From positions 1 through 64,000 of the forward strand of contig JAJZDN010000012.1 of the NCBI GenBank assembly GCA_021805985.1: DNA of 64,000 nt, given 5' to 3'. This document shows, piece after piece, positions 47,788 through 57,838 of this stretch. A program made the position numbers and the translations under genes. Position 1 is the first letter of the stretch. Every line of letters starts with the position of its first letter. Under the pieces are notes generated by a model. It made no database searches. It worked only from the letters and a program-made list of their open reading frames with translations, and was not told the origin of the DNA. Source of the stretch: Planctomycetota bacterium. Its GTDB lineage: Bacteria > Planctomycetota > Phycisphaerae > WQYP01.

Positions 47788-47946
47788 CTTACTCCTTGCA
47801 GTGCAACAACTTAATGGAGGCGCAATGACTCATGCTAAAAGCGCCCCGGCCAGCCACGCTTCCGGCAAGCCTGCTTCGTCCGTACCATATATTTTTGCAG
47901 CCAAAAAGTAAAACAACTCTGTGGCCACCCTGGTCAGGCTTGCAAA

Positions 47947-47968
47947 GCACCGGATAATAATCCGGTGC
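47947..47968. repeat. 22-bp perfect palindrome
   Basis: GCACCGGAT, AATA, ATCCGGTGC. It lies between the XylR-like regulator end and the COG4705-type gene start. It could be a terminator stem (no T run follows) or a binding site. Confidence 0.7.
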
Positions 47969-48057
47969 CCCCAACCAACCGGCGGGTTACCGCGGCGGTG
48001 CTTTATGACACGACGACGCACCGATAAGCCAAAACTCACGCCGTCGCAACCCGGCCA

Positions 48058-49257
48058 TTACGCGGAAAGTCCCCGGGTTCCGGAATCCGGCGAGGCGGCG
48101 GCGGCATAGCGGTGCGTTTTTCGCATGTTTCGCGGCGTTTCATTGAAATAATCATGAAAGGACGTGCTGAATTGCCGGGGCGAACTATAGCCGGATTTTT
48201 GGGCCACCTGGGCAATGGGCATATCCGAATCCAATACAAGTTGCCGGGCGGTTTCCATTTGGATACGCTGGATTTCAGTGGCCGGGGTGCGGTTCAGCGC
48301 TGCCAGAAAATGGCGCTCCATAGTTGGTCGTGATACGGCCAGTTGATCCGCTAACCACTTGACGGATATTCCACTGGGCAGGTTCTGTTGAATAATTCCC
48401 AGTGCCTCACGCACAAGCTCATCTTCGACCCCGAAAATATCCGATGACAACCGGGTGATAATCCGCAGGGGCGGAATCAGCATGGTCATGGCCTTTATTT
48501 TTTTTCCGCGCATGCGTTGATAAAGTAGCTCCATGGCACGCAAACCGATAGTGCGGCTATCTAAAAGAATACTGGATAAATGCGGCGTTCGAAGCTGGCC
48601 ATATAAATCATCATTATCGGTGCCCAGAATGGCAATATCTTCAGGAACTCTTATTTTTAAGTGCCGACACGCCTCGACAAGATAGGCTCCCAATAGATCA
48701 TCACCGGCATAAATGGCGGCGGGTTTAGAGAGATGTTTCAGCCAGCGGGCAGCGGTGCTGGGGTACAAACCCGCGCGGTCTTCCGCCTCGGCTTCCTGCT
48801 TTCGAAAATACTGCGCCGCCGCACCCCGTGCCGCGGCCTGCGCAGTAAAGCCATCACGCCGTGCATCAGACCAGTACCGCTGTGACATGCCGTAATAGAC
48901 CAGCCGTCGAAATCCCCGATCAATAAAATAATCCGCCGCCATACGTCCCACAGCCGCATCGTCGGTAACAACCCGTGGCAGGCTTGAGGTCTCCAGTTCA
49001 GCGGAAACATCGACAGCGGGCACACCCCGGATGGCAATTTTCTCCGGAAGTTTCCAGGCTGGCGGGCAACCGGCGACGATCACGCCGTGAATGTCGCCGC
49101 GAATCAGGGCAGGTAAATCCGCGGGGTCAAAATTATCTGGGAAGAACACGCGAACCTCCGGTTTCTGACCGGCATATTCCGCGACACCCCGCAACACATC
49201 GCGGTTATAAGCAACCGCCAGATTTCCCAGAAACAGCACTCTTTTATTTTTACGCAT
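48058..49257 (-). CDS. XylR-like transcriptional regulator (LacI-type sensor plus AraC HTH)
   Basis: 399 aa. Residues 1-275 form a LacI/periplasmic-binding-like sugar sensor (VLFLGNLAVAYNRDVLRGVAEYA, DIHGVIVAGCPPAW, RLVYYGMSQRYWSDARRDGF, IAILGTDNDDLYGQL). The AraC-type double HTH is at about 285-385 (VKWLADQLAVSRPTMERHFLAAL, IAQVAQKSGYSSPRQFSTSFHDYF). Such proteins activate sugar-utilisation genes on binding a sugar. It is divergent from the GH16 gene, its probable target, across a 254-bp gap. Confidence 0.93.
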   Translation of the reverse strand: MRKNKRVLFLGNLAVAYNRDVLRGVAEYAGQKPEVRVFFPDNFDPADLPALIRGDIHGVIVAGCPPAWKLPEKIAIRGVPAVDVSAELETSSLPRVVTDDAAVGRMAADYFIDRGFRRLVYYGMSQRYWSDARRDGFTAQAAARGAAAQYFRKQEAEAEDRAGLYPSTAARWLKHLSKPAAIYAGDDLLGAYLVEACRHLKIRVPEDIAILGTDNDDLYGQLRTPHLSSILLDSRTIGLRAMELLYQRMRGKKIKAMTMLIPPLRIITRLSSDIFGVEDELVREALGIIQQNLPSGISVKWLADQLAVSRPTMERHFLAALNRTPATEIQRIQMETARQLVLDSDMPIAQVAQKSGYSSPRQFSTSFHDYFNETPRNMRKTHRYAAAASPDSGTRGLSA

Positions 49258-49511
49258 ACGTCACGCTCCAAGATAATATCGTATCAGACTCGCCCCAACC
49301 GTGATACAAATCCTGAATATTTTTTTCACATATTGGCCTATTTTTATCCCCGGCGATGCCCTAAGCTATGTCTTAGGTTTTAAGATAGCTCACCGGCGGT
49401 GTTGCCGGGGCAGTCGCAAGATGTGATGTATGGATGTTCTCTGGAGCGAAGAGCTGGACCGGCATTACTCTGCTAGTCGTGATGCCACGCTTTCTCCAAT
49501 GATTTGAGGAA

Positions 49512-51452
49512 ATGATGAAGGCAGTAATACGGACACCTGGGTCAAAAAGTTCTATGTCTAAGCTAGCATCCATATATCCGCCGCGCCGGATTTTGGTAAT
49601 GGCCGCTATGGTGGCCTGCGGACTGGGTGTTGCCTCTACGCGCGTGTCCGCCGCCCCACCGGTATCTGGCTATCAGTTGCTGTGGTCGAGCCAATTCAAT
49701 GGCAATTCCCTGAATTCGCTTAAATGGAATTTTGGGCAACCGTGGGGCAGCAATGTTCCGCCGAGCAGTAATAGTATTGGAGAACCCGGAAATGTCACCG
49801 TTTCCAACAACACGTTAAATCTTACTGCACAGAAGCAAAGCACCAATGGTTATGGATACACCACCGGCCTGGTCAATACCAGCGGCCGGCTGAACTTCAC
49901 GTATGGTTATGTGGAAGCAAAAATTCAAATTCCCTACACCCTTGGCACGTGGCCGGCGTTTTGGATGTTACAAAATGGCTGGCCTCCGGAAATGGATGTC
50001 ATGGAGGCACCACAACAGACCTACAACAACCAAGCCGGATCGGTCGGTACCTCATACGACTATTACGCCACGTACCACTACACCAATTCCAGCGGCAACC
50101 CCGCCTCGGCCGGAACGGGCATGTACTATACCGGAGTCAATGAGGCCACAAGTTTCAATGATTACGGCATGATGTGGACGCCCAGTGCCATCAGTTTCTA
50201 CTTCAATGGTAATCTGGTTGATACGATCAACAGTTCACAAGCCAATATTGCCCAGAGCCAAAATATGTACCTTCTGCTGGATTTGGCGATCGGCGGGTGG
50301 CCGGGCAACCCGCCATCCTGGGCTTCTTTTCCCACGACCATGCAGGTTCAGGATGTGAATGTCTGGCAATTGCCTTCCTCTACTGCAATGACCATGAATT
50401 TCACGGGATCCGGCACTTCTTCGTGGGATAGTGCAGCATCCTGGCAGAATGGCAGTGTGCCTACGCTGGGTTCTGAAACGGCCATGTTTGGCCAAAGCAG
50501 CGCCAGCAACACCAACGTGCAATGGTCTAATTTCCAGACCGTTGGCAATGTGACTTTTAACGGCGGCACAACCAATTACACACTGGGACAAGCTAATACC
50601 TCCGGACTCATGCTCGCAAATGATACGGGGACAGCCACCATTACGGCCAACGCATATCAAGGGCACAGCGACGCAATTACCCTGGCCTCAGAGCTGGAGC
50701 TTTATAACAACACCAATATTGTCAACAACATGTCTACCGCCATTCAGATATATGGCAATATCTATGGTGGAGGGGCATTAAGCATACAAAATGGCGGCGT
50801 TGACGTTCACAGCGCGATTACCAACACGGGTGGGATTTACATCAACAATAATGGGAGCATCATCCTCAAGAATGGCAAAATTGGCAATGAATCCATTACC
50901 GTCGGCTCCCGCGGCACATTGGGCGGAATCGGTACCATTAGCGGTCCGGTTTCCACCGCCAGCGGCAGTGCGTTAGCACCCGGAGCGAGCGATCCAGGCG
51001 GTACGCTTACGATTGCCAATACACTGACGATCGGGGACGGAACAAACTTACACTATTATTTTTCCGCACCCTCCGACAGCATTAATTCCAACAGCCTTAT
51101 TCTGGTTCTCGGGACCTCAAGGGCCAATGGCAACCTGACGCTAGGCAAGGATGTCACCGTTTCTCTGCAAACCGGCAGCACGCTTTCCGCGGGCACCTAT
51201 CATCTGATCTCCTACACCGGCCAACTGGATAATCTAAGCAGCAATTTTAGCGGCTGGACACTTTCCGGATTTAATCTGCCGGGCATGACCTACAACTTCA
51301 GCACGCAGAATTCCAGCAACTCTCTTGACCTGGTGGTCGCGGCTGTGCCGACACCGGAGCCAGCGACGCTGGGTATTTTCGCGTTGGGGTCGTTAGCGAT
51401 TTTGGCCGGTCGTTTCCGACGTCGGACACACGCAGCCGAACGGATTAGCTAA
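49512..51452 (+). CDS. Secreted GH16 glucanase-like protein with PEP-CTERM tail
   Basis: 646 aa. A signal peptide (hydrophobic about 28-45) is followed by a GH16 domain at about 50-290 with the catalytic motif E160-M-D-V-M-E165 (PPEMDVMEAPQ), GYVEAKIQIPYTLGTWPAFWML and LLLDLAIGGW. A Gly/Asn-rich autotransporter-repeat-like beta region follows (300-600), ending in the sorting tail PTPEPATLGIFALGSLAILAGRFRRR. It probably cleaves beta-1,3- or mixed-linked glucans at the cell surface. GAGGA lies close to the start at 49512; 49515 is an alternative. Confidence 0.93.
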   Translation: MMKAVIRTPGSKSSMSKLASIYPPRRILVMAAMVACGLGVASTRVSAAPPVSGYQLLWSSQFNGNSLNSLKWNFGQPWGSNVPPSSNSIGEPGNVTVSNNTLNLTAQKQSTNGYGYTTGLVNTSGRLNFTYGYVEAKIQIPYTLGTWPAFWMLQNGWPPEMDVMEAPQQTYNNQAGSVGTSYDYYATYHYTNSSGNPASAGTGMYYTGVNEATSFNDYGMMWTPSAISFYFNGNLVDTINSSQANIAQSQNMYLLLDLAIGGWPGNPPSWASFPTTMQVQDVNVWQLPSSTAMTMNFTGSGTSSWDSAASWQNGSVPTLGSETAMFGQSSASNTNVQWSNFQTVGNVTFNGGTTNYTLGQANTSGLMLANDTGTATITANAYQGHSDAITLASELELYNNTNIVNNMSTAIQIYGNIYGGGALSIQNGGVDVHSAITNTGGIYINNNGSIILKNGKIGNESITVGSRGTLGGIGTISGPVSTASGSALAPGASDPGGTLTIANTLTIGDGTNLHYYFSAPSDSINSNSLILVLGTSRANGNLTLGKDVTVSLQTGSTLSAGTYHLISYTGQLDNLSSNFSGWTLSGFNLPGMTYNFSTQNSSNSLDLVVAAVPTPEPATLGIFALGSLAILAGRFRRRTHAAERIS

Positions 51453-51506
51453 ACTAAAGCGTTGGCAACATTGGAAATGGAAAACAATTAACAAGGGAAA
51501 TCCGGC

Positions 51507-52334
51507 ATGCAGTTCAGAAGAATCATTCTTGCGGTTGTAATTACGTGCTTGGCAGTGTCTGCAGTAAAAAGCGATGCCGTGGGACACAGCATTAAAAAAG
51601 GAGTGGGAATGGGGCCTGGGAAGCACCCCGTACTTTGGGCCCAGCGGCTGACGGAACTGCATGTGCATTGGTTTTACACGTGGGGTTCACAACGGCCTGC
51701 TCTCACACCCGCACCCGTCCCGTTTGTTCCCATGATCTGGGGTTACTATCCGAAAAGCCTTCCCGGGGCGCTGCGACAAATTCGGGGTTACAACACAAAC
51801 GGTCAGGTGCACGCCTTGTTGGGATTTAATGAGCCGGACAATAAAACGCAGTCACATATCTCCGTGCGGCGAGCGTTGAAGGCGTGGCCCCAGTTAGAAT
51901 CCGCGGGCCTTCCGCTGGGCAGCCCGGCCTGCGTGCATCCGGACAGTCCATGGATGAAGGCGTTCATGCGCGGCGTACAGCAGCACCAATACCGGGTAAA
52001 TTTTATCTGCATTCACTGGTACGGCGGCCCAAGCCCGCAGGGCTTTCTTGGCATGTTGCGAACAATTCATCACTTATATCATCGCCCACTCTGGATTACT
52101 GAATTTGCCATCGGCGACTGGCATGCCAATAAAAAGCATCCGAATAAATACTCGCCCCAGGTCATCGCCCGATTTATGAAAGCGGTCCTTCCCGCCATGA
52201 ATCGCCTGCCATACGTGCAGCGTTACGCCTGGTTCCCGGCAACGCAGTCAAAATTCACCGCGTTAGGAACCTCGGCGCTGTTCAACAAAAATGGTAAGCT
52301 GACCACCTTAGGCCATATCTACGCGTCGGATTAA
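51507..52334 (+). CDS. Secreted GH128-type endo-beta-1,3-glucanase
   Basis: 275 aa. A signal peptide is followed by a TIM-barrel glycosidase of the glycosyl hydrolase catalytic core type (GH128). The acid/base Glu109 is in LLGFNEPDNKTQS and the nucleophile Glu199 in PLWITEFAIGDW, with HWYGG near 170. It attacks beta-1,3-glucan chains. It lies 54 bp after the GH16 gene in the same direction, with a GGAAA ribosome site, and is likely co-expressed with it. Confidence 0.9.
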   Translation: MQFRRIILAVVITCLAVSAVKSDAVGHSIKKGVGMGPGKHPVLWAQRLTELHVHWFYTWGSQRPALTPAPVPFVPMIWGYYPKSLPGALRQIRGYNTNGQVHALLGFNEPDNKTQSHISVRRALKAWPQLESAGLPLGSPACVHPDSPWMKAFMRGVQQHQYRVNFICIHWYGGPSPQGFLGMLRTIHHLYHRPLWITEFAIGDWHANKKHPNKYSPQVIARFMKAVLPAMNRLPYVQRYAWFPATQSKFTALGTSALFNKNGKLTTLGHIYASD

Positions 52335-52385
52335 GATTCCACGGCGTAAAAGTTGCGGACATTTCCCGCCGTCAATTCTTGGCAA

Positions 52386-55241
52386 CTATTGTTTTGCCAG
52401 CAACTGCACCGCTGCGGCTTTGAGACCGTCGGCGGTAGCCCGCACACGAATGCTTCCGCTGTTATATTGCGCGCGGGCCAGTACCATGCACAGGCCGTTA
52501 AAGGCCCTGCGATAATCCGCCTGATTAGGCTCAAGGCACGCCGGATCACCATTGCCCACGCCCGCATTGACGCCGGCACCGGAAACACTGACGCGAATTT
52601 TATGATTGGCTGTTGGCACCAAACGCCCCGCGGAATCCACCACGGAAATGGTAATGGGCACGGTATCCTGGCCGTCCGCACGCAGCACATACCGATCCGG
52701 CGTCACCAGCAGGGCCGCGGGCCGGCCCGTGGTTTCAATACGATGTATCGCGGCCAGTGAGCCGTGATTATAGCCATACGCTTCGATATGTCCCGGATGA
52801 TACGGGACATCCCACTGCACATGCATGAATCGGGGCATTGCCTTGCGGCCATAACTTGTGCCATTGACACGCAATTCAATTTCATCGCAGTTGCTGTAGC
52901 ACCAAACCCGAATGGTTTTACCCTCATGCCCCGGCCAGTTCCAGTGCGGAAAAATATGCACCAGAGGCTTTTCGCCCCACCAGGCCTTGTAATACATCGC
53001 GACATCTTTTGGGAATCCGCACATATCCAGCAGACCAAAATGAGAATTAATACTTGGCCACCCGCACGGTGACGGCTCACCGCGATAATCGAATCCGGTC
53101 CAGACAAACCCGCCCTCGATGAATGGTCGTATGGCTACCGGCTGCCAGGAATTTTCAGGATTGCCATGGTAGGCGCTGACCAGACCGGCTGGAATATCCG
53201 TTTTGTATACACCACGATCACTGGTATTGCTGCCTATTTCACTGCCAAACATTTTCAGATGCGGGTAGGCCTTGTGAAACCGATCGTAGTTGAATGGATC
53301 ATAGTTGCAGCCCTGTAAATTCTCCACAGTCTCAAAGCCATGGAGCCGCTGAAAATCTGCGTCCGCATCCCAACCATGAACCCGGGCATTGCTCCAATTG
53401 CCGTTCATGGCACAGGTTATGGGTCGGGTGCGATCATATTTGTGAACCGACTGCATTAGAGCGGCAAATACCTTTTTGCCATACGCTGTATTTTGCACCA
53501 TGTATTCTTCGTTACATAGCGACCACATGATGATGCTTGGATGGTTGCGGTCACGCAATATCATCTCATCGACATGCCACATGCTTTTATACTTATCGCC
53601 CACTGCGGTCTTGGGACCATAACCGTCACCGAGCCGGCGATTTTCATCCATGACCAGCACGCCAAGCTCATCGCACGCGTCATAAAACGCCGGGGCCATG
53701 ATATTGTGCGAACAGCGAATGGCGTTACATCCGATTTCCTTGAGCTTGCGCACGCGCCAATACCAGAGGCTGTCTGGAGCACCGACGCCCACGCCCACAA
53801 AATCCTGATGGTTACAGGTGCCTTTAAGCTTTACACGTTGCTCATTAAGGAAAAAGCCGTTCTTCGCGTCATAGCGCAGAGTGCGAATGCCGAACCTCTG
53901 GAGGTGTGAATCTACCAGCGTGCCGCCACGATACACCTGTGTTGTAAGCGTGTAAAGGTTGCGATTTTCCAAAGACCAAAGTGCCGCATGTTGCAGGGCG
54001 GCAACTTGTGTTATGGATCCGGATTCGCCGGCGGAGAGAATCAGATCATTGGAAATCCGTGCGACGCTTTTCCCGTGCGGATCCGTTACGACTGATACAA
54101 TGTTGCAGGTATGCTGCTGCGCAGATTCATTGACGACACTGGTTTGAATAGTTAAATCGGCAGATGGCTTGCTTTGTATATTATGCACATCGCTGACCAC
54201 GTATACGCCCCAAGGCAGTACATGCACCGGATCGGCCACGGTGAGCCAAACGTGGCGGTAGATGCCGCCGCCCTCATACCACCATCCTTCAAACTGCGTG
54301 GGATCTACATGTACCGCCAGAACATTTTCTCCACCAAAATGCGCGGCCTTGGAAATATCGAACCGGAACGGGGTATAACCGCCCTGATGCCGACCGAGCA
54401 ATTTTCCATTTAGATATACATGTGCGTCACGGTAAACGCCTTCAAAGTCCAGCCACACAGCTTTGCCGCGGTCTGACGCGGACAACTGAAACTCCTTGCG
54501 ATACCAGGCCGGATACACCGGCAGAAAGCCGTGGCCCTTACTGGCCTTCGGGTCGTACTTACCTTCGACAACATAATCGTGCGGCAATTGCACGATGCGC
54601 CAGTGGGAATCGTTAAAATCCTTTTTAGCCGGCTCATTTTCGGCGCGCACCGGCAACACCCCGAAGGTTACCGGCCCCGTGATGCCGCCGGCTCCGGAGG
54701 TATTTTGAACCAGCACCGTCAGCACATTGGGGCCAACGGGATTCCACGCCGAATCCAACGGCACTAAGAAAGCGTCCGCCCAGCCCGTGTGATAGTCAAG
54801 TTTTTTTCCATTGAGATACACGGTGCCGTTATCGTCGACATGCGTAAATTCAATTGCCCGCCCTGCATGCGGCATAGTCGGAAGTTCCGTGCGGCACCAG
54901 GCATACCCCACGCGACCGTGGAATATATCGTCTCCGCTTTGCATGGTTTTCCATTTTCCACCAGTAATACCAGCGTGTGGATGTGTCATTTCATTGGCCT
55001 GCTCCGGCGTGCCGACCCGCCACTGCCATCGGCCAACAGAGACCGCGTGCTCCATCGCCAGGGGCTTAGCGGCGTGAAATCGCCAGTTGGCATCCAGCAA
55101 CTCGCGCCGGCGCGGCCCCTCTACGGCAATGGCCGCTGGGACCCCCACCGATTGCCCGCGTGCTGGGATCGCTAATTTTTCCAGCGACGCTGCCACCGCA
55201 ACGGCCAAACTCGCCTTCATTAATTTTCTGCGCTTCATCAT
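52386..55241 (-). CDS. Secreted GH2 beta-galactosidase-like enzyme
   Basis: 951 aa with an N-terminal export signal (MKRRKLMKASLAVAVAASL). Domains: sugar-binding (ANWRFH..., AWYRKEFQ), Ig-like, and a TIM barrel with KGTCNHQDFVGVG, the acid/base in IIMWSLCNEEY and the nucleophile in LKMFGSEIGS. C-terminal DUF4982-like (KPLVHIFPHWNWPG) and Ig-like domains follow. It removes beta-galactosyl or related residues from polysaccharide side chains. Convergent with the GH128 gene. Confidence 0.93.
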   Translation of the reverse strand: MMKRRKLMKASLAVAVAASLEKLAIPARGQSVGVPAAIAVEGPRRRELLDANWRFHAAKPLAMEHAVSVGRWQWRVGTPEQANEMTHPHAGITGGKWKTMQSGDDIFHGRVGYAWCRTELPTMPHAGRAIEFTHVDDNGTVYLNGKKLDYHTGWADAFLVPLDSAWNPVGPNVLTVLVQNTSGAGGITGPVTFGVLPVRAENEPAKKDFNDSHWRIVQLPHDYVVEGKYDPKASKGHGFLPVYPAWYRKEFQLSASDRGKAVWLDFEGVYRDAHVYLNGKLLGRHQGGYTPFRFDISKAAHFGGENVLAVHVDPTQFEGWWYEGGGIYRHVWLTVADPVHVLPWGVYVVSDVHNIQSKPSADLTIQTSVVNESAQQHTCNIVSVVTDPHGKSVARISNDLILSAGESGSITQVAALQHAALWSLENRNLYTLTTQVYRGGTLVDSHLQRFGIRTLRYDAKNGFFLNEQRVKLKGTCNHQDFVGVGVGAPDSLWYWRVRKLKEIGCNAIRCSHNIMAPAFYDACDELGVLVMDENRRLGDGYGPKTAVGDKYKSMWHVDEMILRDRNHPSIIMWSLCNEEYMVQNTAYGKKVFAALMQSVHKYDRTRPITCAMNGNWSNARVHGWDADADFQRLHGFETVENLQGCNYDPFNYDRFHKAYPHLKMFGSEIGSNTSDRGVYKTDIPAGLVSAYHGNPENSWQPVAIRPFIEGGFVWTGFDYRGEPSPCGWPSINSHFGLLDMCGFPKDVAMYYKAWWGEKPLVHIFPHWNWPGHEGKTIRVWCYSNCDEIELRVNGTSYGRKAMPRFMHVQWDVPYHPGHIEAYGYNHGSLAAIHRIETTGRPAALLVTPDRYVLRADGQDTVPITISVVDSAGRLVPTANHKIRVSVSGAGVNAGVGNGDPACLEPNQADYRRAFNGLCMVLARAQYNSGSIRVRATADGLKAAAVQLLAKQ

Positions 55242-55439
55242 AAACCTTACTCCTAAAAATCTTGACCGGTTTCCGGCGGAGTCCGGAAATACCTAATTGT
55301 TCGCCCCCCCCCTATTTGGATGGCAGCCTGCCCGACGCCCGATGTTTATCCCAAGAATCAGCGAAAAAGCAAGCGCCATTTTTAGCGTCCCACCAATCCG
55401 ACGGTCAATCGTCCGGGCCACGCGGTCCGAGAATATCAG

Positions 55440-55916
55440 GAATCACTAAGTATTGCGTGCCTGGCAAAGCTGCGGTCGTTGGGGCAACTGACAGTGGAAT
55501 ATGCAGACTCTTGGCAAGATGCCATTCCCTACGGCACTTCCACGGACGAGGCTTGGCCGCAGCCATGGGGGCAGACCAGTTGGGATGCTCCTCTATTTGC
55601 ATTCAAGGAAGGAATTCGCCCCACGCCCAATTGGGCGCTCACGCACAGTAATGGTGCCCAATACAGCTTAAATAAACCTGACATCGCCGCCGCACACAAC
55701 GCGATGCTTGACTGCCCGGCAGAAGTGATCACTCCACTGTTGGCCCAGGTGGGAAATACGTGGGAACAGGGGAACCCCTCTTATTCCGCGAATCCGAACT
55801 TTTTCATGAACTATACGCAATGGTCTAACCAAGCCTACACCGTCAAGATGTCGCCAATCAAACTGGCTCGTTTTGAATCGCCCGCTGACACTGGCACTGA
55901 TGTGCATGTGTACTAA
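55440..55916 (+). pseudogene. Truncated copy of the pseudopilin-like gene
   Basis: Bases 55440 onward match the gene at 56575-57549 from about base 56728, in protein and DNA. The shared stretch runs LGQLTVEYADSWQDAIPYGTSTDEAWPQ...NPNFFMN and ends soon after YTVKMS. The pilin-type N-terminus and the C-terminal half with the H-x-DG region are missing. The remaining frame could start at ATG 55479, but without an export signal it is unlikely to function. Confidence 0.85.
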
Positions 55917-55999
55917 CTTGGCAAAAGTGAGAAAAACATGATACAGCCAGCCGCAATAGCAGTTCTGCATTAGAACAGTTTTGCCAAAAAAAACTGCTC

Positions 56000-56411
56000 G
56001 GCGCTACCGCCAAGGTCACTTAAATATTTTTTCAGCCCCAAAAACCACGCAAAGTGCAAAACTTTGGCTCCCCCCGCCGTCTCAATCCACGTGCGCCGTA
56101 AGGACGTTCTGAAAGATGTTTAGTACAAAAGGATGTTTTTTGCTGGAAAATCTTGACCCTGATGTGTAACTGACTTACGGTAATACAGAGACAAGAAATG
56201 TTCAAGAGACGAGCCAACTGCCTGTGCAACTGAGGCAAGATGTGCTTTCGCTTCTTGGTCGCAAGTTAAGGAGGTTTTTGTGAAGCACGAACCTAATTCG
56301 GATAATGGTGGCTAAAAGTTGCGGCATCAAGCGTGATACAAAACCAGAAGTTTTTTTCACAAGATGGCCCGCCAATTCGGTCGCGTGTGCGTTTACTTTA
56401 GTTCACAAGGT
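56000..56411. repeat. Roughly 0.4-kb direct repeat, copy A1
   Basis: Starts GGCGCTACCGCC and is largely conserved with 59499-59881, with scattered changes and small indels. Conserved blocks include AATCTTGACCCTGATG, CTTACGGTAATA, GCCTGTGCAACTGAGGCA and TTCGGA-AATGGTGGC. Both copies contain AAGGAGG before a GTG that opens a peptide beginning VK(R/H)EPNS(E/D)NGG; in this copy it stops after 11 codons. The surrounding 658-bp gap (55917-56574) holds no other gene. Confidence 0.85.
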
Positions 56412-56574
56412 CCGAACGGTAACGCCCTGTCGCAATTTGCCGGTTTGGACTTGGCCGTGCCCTGCGATGCTTGTTCTTGCGGCAAGGTGCGTGCGTTTTG
56501 ATTTACAAATTTCTGCGTCTGATCTGACGTTCAGGCGCCAGTGTGTCGGATTTAGTTTTTCAGGAGATTTAACA

Positions 56575-57549
56575 ATGAACACTGTCTTGGGTACACAAAG
56601 AACACGTGGCCGCAATGGAATCGCACACTTTGGTTTTACACTTATTGAACTGCTGGTGGTGATATCCATTATCGCCCTGCTGATTTCGCTACTTTTGCCT
56701 GCACTGGCAAAAGCGAAGCAGGAATCGCTCAGCATTGCCTGCCTCTCCAAGCTGCGGTCGTTGGGGCAACTGACGGTGGAATATGCAGACTCTTGGCAAG
56801 ATGCCATTCCATACGGCACTTCCACGGACGAGGCTTGGCCGCAGCAATGGGGGCAGACCAGTTGGGACGCTTTGCTTTTTTCGTTCAAGCAGGGCATTCG
56901 ACCCACGCCGAACTGGGAACTTAACTACGGCAACGGTAATCAATATGGGCTTAATACCCCCAGCATGTCGGCGGTCTACAACGCCATGTTCGACTGCCCG
57001 GCCGAGTTGATCGTGCCGCCCCTGGATAAAGGGAATCCATCCTACGCAGTCAATCCGAACTTTTTTATGAATTTTACAGAGTGGTCTAATCAGAAGTACA
57101 CCTTTAAAATGTCGCAGATAACCGATCCGTCCCGTGCGCTGGCCATTGGTGACGCCAATCAGGAAAATATTCCCGACGGTTGGACTTCGTGGGTCTTTGA
57201 CTGGCAGCAGAACTCAAACCAGTGGTATACCGGCCCGGCAAATCGATATATGGCCGACATCAATTATCTCGTGCCCGCCAATGGCTTGGTGGGCGGCGAA
57301 ACCGCCAATGAGGACGCTCCCATATGGACCAGCGGCACCGGGTTGCGCTACCGTCACATGTCAAACGGTCCGGGAAGCGGATACGCCAATGCCGTTTTCT
57401 TTGATGGCCATGCCACCAGTATACCCATCAACAACAATGTCCCTGGCGCAGCTCCGGGAGCCGCCGGCACCACAGGAACTGTCGGCCTGCGGATACTTAA
57501 CATCATTAACCCAAATTTGCCGGAAAGCTATAATCAAAACACGTATTAA
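56575..57549 (+). CDS. Pseudopilin-like protein with type II/IV N-terminal methylation motif
   Basis: 324 aa. The prepilin cleavage site and helix [31 protein letters not shown] are at residues 18-48, with the cleavage after Gly. A large exported domain follows, ending with the H-x-DG type segment RHMSNGPGSGYANAVFFDGHA common in planctomycete secreted pseudopilins. It is processed by a prepilin peptidase; the function is unknown. AGGAGATTTAACA precedes the ATG at 56575, and the frame upstream is not used. A damaged paralogue lies 0.7 kb upstream. Confidence 0.9.
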   Translation: MNTVLGTQRTRGRNGIAHFGFTLIELLVVISIIALLISLLLPALAKAKQESLSIACLSKLRSLGQLTVEYADSWQDAIPYGTSTDEAWPQQWGQTSWDALLFSFKQGIRPTPNWELNYGNGNQYGLNTPSMSAVYNAMFDCPAELIVPPLDKGNPSYAVNPNFFMNFTEWSNQKYTFKMSQITDPSRALAIGDANQENIPDGWTSWVFDWQQNSNQWYTGPANRYMADINYLVPANGLVGGETANEDAPIWTSGTGLRYRHMSNGPGSGYANAVFFDGHATSIPINNNVPGAAPGAAGTTGTVGLRILNIINPNLPESYNQNTY

Positions 57550-57569
57550 TATCATCGCAATTTTCTATC

Positions 57570-57615
57570 AGCCGGTGGCTTACCAGAGGGGCTTACAAGA
57601 GTTAAGCCACCGGCT
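57570..57615 (+). terminator. Terminator-like hairpin after the pseudopilin gene
   Basis: AGCCGGTGGCTTA pairs with TAAGCCACCGGCT across a 19-nt loop, 21 bp after the stop. No T run follows, so it may instead protect the mRNA end. Confidence 0.6.
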
Positions 57616-57734
57616 TATCTGTAATCAATGCTGTGAAAAAGGAGGTTTATTAGAATCTGAAATAAAGGAATCGGCGTTGTATGTTAATTACGATTAAGGA
57701 GCAAGGCTGATAATGAGGGCCTTGCGGATTCATT

Positions 57735-57786
57735 TGAGTGCGGGCTTTTTGTAGTTCCGATGAGTGCGGGCGTTTTGTAGTTCCGA
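57735..57786. repeat. Tandem 26-bp repeat upstream of the PEP-CTERM-like gene
   Basis: Two adjacent units, TGAGTGCGGGC(T/G)TTTTGTAGTTCCGA, with one mismatch. It ends 52 bp before the ATG at 57839. Confidence 0.93.
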
Positions 57787-57838
57787 TTGTTCGGAACAGC
57801 CACATATTTCAAAACCTTCCATACAAGGAGAACGAGTT

